Of a stretch of 45,575 nt of DNA, positions 43,863 through 45,575 are shown piece after piece. The notes beneath the pieces were generated by a model that did not search any database, was not told the DNA's origin, and worked only from the letters and a program-made list of their open reading frames with translations. The translations under genes and the position numbers were made by a program. Position 1 is the stretch's first letter, and each line of letters opens with the position of its first letter. Source of the DNA: Scytalidium lignicola (lineage: Eukaryota; Ascomycota; Leotiomycetes); contig NCSJ02000330.1 in NCBI GenBank assembly GCA_002812745.2, positions 1 through 45,575 on the forward strand, read 5' to 3'.

Positions 43863-45575
43863 GGGAGCTTTGATGATTGGTAGGACCTGGCTCCCGAACT
43901 GCACCGGAATGATAGCAACGTCAGTAACCCTTAACAAGAGGAGGATGCGCAGAAGAAGCAGAGGAAGGAGGGAAGACGACAGAGCCGAGTGAAGTTTATA
44001 ACCATCCACATTTACAAAACTACAAGAACAAGCATATGCAGCTTGAAAAACTTTTGAGCGCTCGTAGTCGCCTCGCGGGTAGTGAAGAGGGCTAAGGAAA
44101 GAAGCAAGCTCTTATACCTTTTGAATGTTCTCCGATGTTAATAGGCCAGTTGAAAGAGTACCAGGAGGTACTGTTCCCCTAAACTTTTCGGAGAAGGAAA
44201 GAGCCCAATGATGGTGATCTCTACTACGAAAGGCTACAGATCCGAGAGAATTGTTTGCCTTTCTAGCAACGTAGAATCAAAGTATTCGCTTGGGAGAGCG
44301 ATGCGTCGAGGGAAAGTTTAAAAGGATGTTGAAATGTGGAGGAGGCGAAAGAACATGGGGGGTGGGTGTACTGTTGGTCGGCTCGGTAGGGTTTAACAGC
44401 AGAACTCCAAGGCGCCGCCCAATCCAAGAGAGTGGATGCTCGTTCTTCTCTGGGAATAACGAGTACGATGGTCTTAATGATGGACGTCAGACGAGAGAAG
44501 TCAGATCTTAGGCTTCTTCTCGGCGGTTTGGAAGACAGCAACCGTGGTGAAGGTTTGGATAGGCAAAACGGCGTAGCCCCGGCGTCAGTGCCTTTAGTTG
44601 CCTCTGGGGACGCAGTACTGTCCTTACCTTGGTTGATTGGATAGCTAGCTCCAGATGTCCGTTAACTGCTATGACGAAATCCTTAACGAGAAGAGCTGGT
44701 GTGCCCTTAATCAAAGTTAGGCGCGAGATATTGGTGTTTTTAATAGTACATCTGAAAGGGATTTGCGTTGTAGTGAAGACGGCTGCTCGTCGGTTTTAAA
44801 TGGGAAGAGAACAGATGTGTGGATAAGGCGACCACAGCCGGGTATACATGGCCATGAGATTGATGGAACTATTTGCACGGAGAGAAGAAAAGATCTTCAG
44901 GCACGGCGGTGGGCAGGTGCCTCTGGCTGACGAGTCGCTGGGGGCGGCAAATTTGAGGATTTGTTTTGGAGAATCCAGCACTGGAGTCGGGGACGGTGAT
45001 CAGGATGCTGCTGCTGCTAGAGAGAAACCGATGGCAACTAGTTCGTAGTCGAGGCCCGGCGAGCGGGAAGCGCGAGAACGGCTGCTAGATTGCCGCAAAT
45101 TCATGAGGTGCATGTGCCCGACACAGCGTAGCACAAGCCTGGCATGGGAATTGGTAGAAAATACAAGTTCTGGAGCATTAGGATGGCAATCAGACGACGC
45201 GAGGAGGAGGGTCCGAGGGGGTTTGACCCGAATTAACCAACCATGGCACGCTGAAGAGGATGGGAAACTGCCTTTTCGGCTTGGTTTTGGTTCGCTGTGG
45301 GTGGTGGTTGGGAAGCCCTCAAGCAGCCCTCAGCAGGCCCTAGCAGGGCCAAACGAGGGGTTCTAGCCCAGCGGCCTTCAGCAAGTTCAAGGGGGGGAGG
45401 GGAGGTGCGAGCAGGCGACAACGGGGCATTGTCCAGCGTGGTTCATCGCCGAAGCGGAACATGGGAATTGTCGGCATTGGGGCTGCGATGGACGTGCAAA
45501 ATGGGGATGGGAATTGCAAAATTCGATCTTTCAGGGCGCTAGTCAGGGGCCCTGGAGTGGCCGTGGCTCAGCCGG
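43863..45575. other. Leader and promoter region of the YTH gene; no further gene seen
   Basis: A spliced 5' leader is likely: an acceptor GTGCAG at 43904-43899 with branch motif TTACTGAC, and a possible donor GTATAA at 44117 (minus strand), would give an intron of about 219 nt. The rest to the window end is GC-richer with short overlapping frames. None shows a domain or a clear splice pattern. Confidence 0.5.

Noticed and set aside
44263..45542. Several short frames near the right window end
   Set aside because: They overlap on both strands, lack domains and splice patterns, and lie where the leader and promoter of the YTH gene are expected.

Overview
This is genomic DNA of a filamentous ascomycete. 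The genes are split by short GT-AG introns of about 50-160 nt with CTGAC/ACTAAT-type branch points. Several encoded proteins are fungal types: Shr3, Rib4, HSP30-like Hsp20, a DUF3074 START-like protein, an Mft-type CDF transporter and an RRM-YTH protein. The style resembles Leotiomycetes (Helotiales), but that placement is inference only. The window alternates between ordinary gene-bearing segments and AT-rich, gene-poor segments with decayed transposons.

Layout. 1-6.1 kb: no convincing gene; microsatellites, a perfect 20-bp palindrome and a 247-bp MITE-like element (4736-4982). 6.2-12.8 kb: a compact housekeeping block with an MFS sugar transporter (+), a membrane-anchored SRPBCC/START-like protein (-), the ER chaperone Shr3 (+), a DUF3074 protein (-) and lumazine synthase RIB4 (+). 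13.0-20.9 kb: a large disordered protein (-), about 3.3 kb without a recognisable gene, and a three-exon cation diffusion facilitator (-). 21.2-24.5 kb: a possible kinase-like gene fragment, a small two-exon orphan gene, AT-rich DNA, and an HSP30-type small heat-shock gene (-) with a clear heat-shock-element array. 24.5-30.1 kb: degenerate DNA, possibly including a gypsy integrase relic, then a 1167-aa UPF1-like SF1 helicase (-). 30.7-33.2 kb: Tc1/mariner wreckage. One copy is interrupted in frame by a 111-bp solo LTR with a 5-bp target duplication, and a second, oppositely oriented remnant keeps the N-terminal HTH. 35.1-36.2 kb: an F-box protein with Cys-rich segments (-). 36.3-37.4 kb: an 851-bp element with terminal inverted repeats and an 8-bp target duplication, plus inverted copies of a hairpin-rich repeat. 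38.5-41.3 kb: a tandem array of a tiny membrane-protein family sharing an 'AFPDQ..AI..LFRH' signature, with three near-identical introns. 41.7-43.9 kb: an m6A-reader-type protein with RRM plus YTH (-), followed by GC-richer leader/promoter DNA to the window end.

The best candidate for something undescribed is the 38.5-41.3 kb array. It is a lineage-restricted-looking small-protein family in different states (intact, start-less, fused to a BTB-like segment, C-terminal exon only). Its units share nearly identical 52-54 nt introns placed just after stop codons, which resemble introner-like elements or serial duplication of an intron-bearing 3' module. All exon joins were read by eye from frame continuity and splice consensus; no alignment or database search was run.
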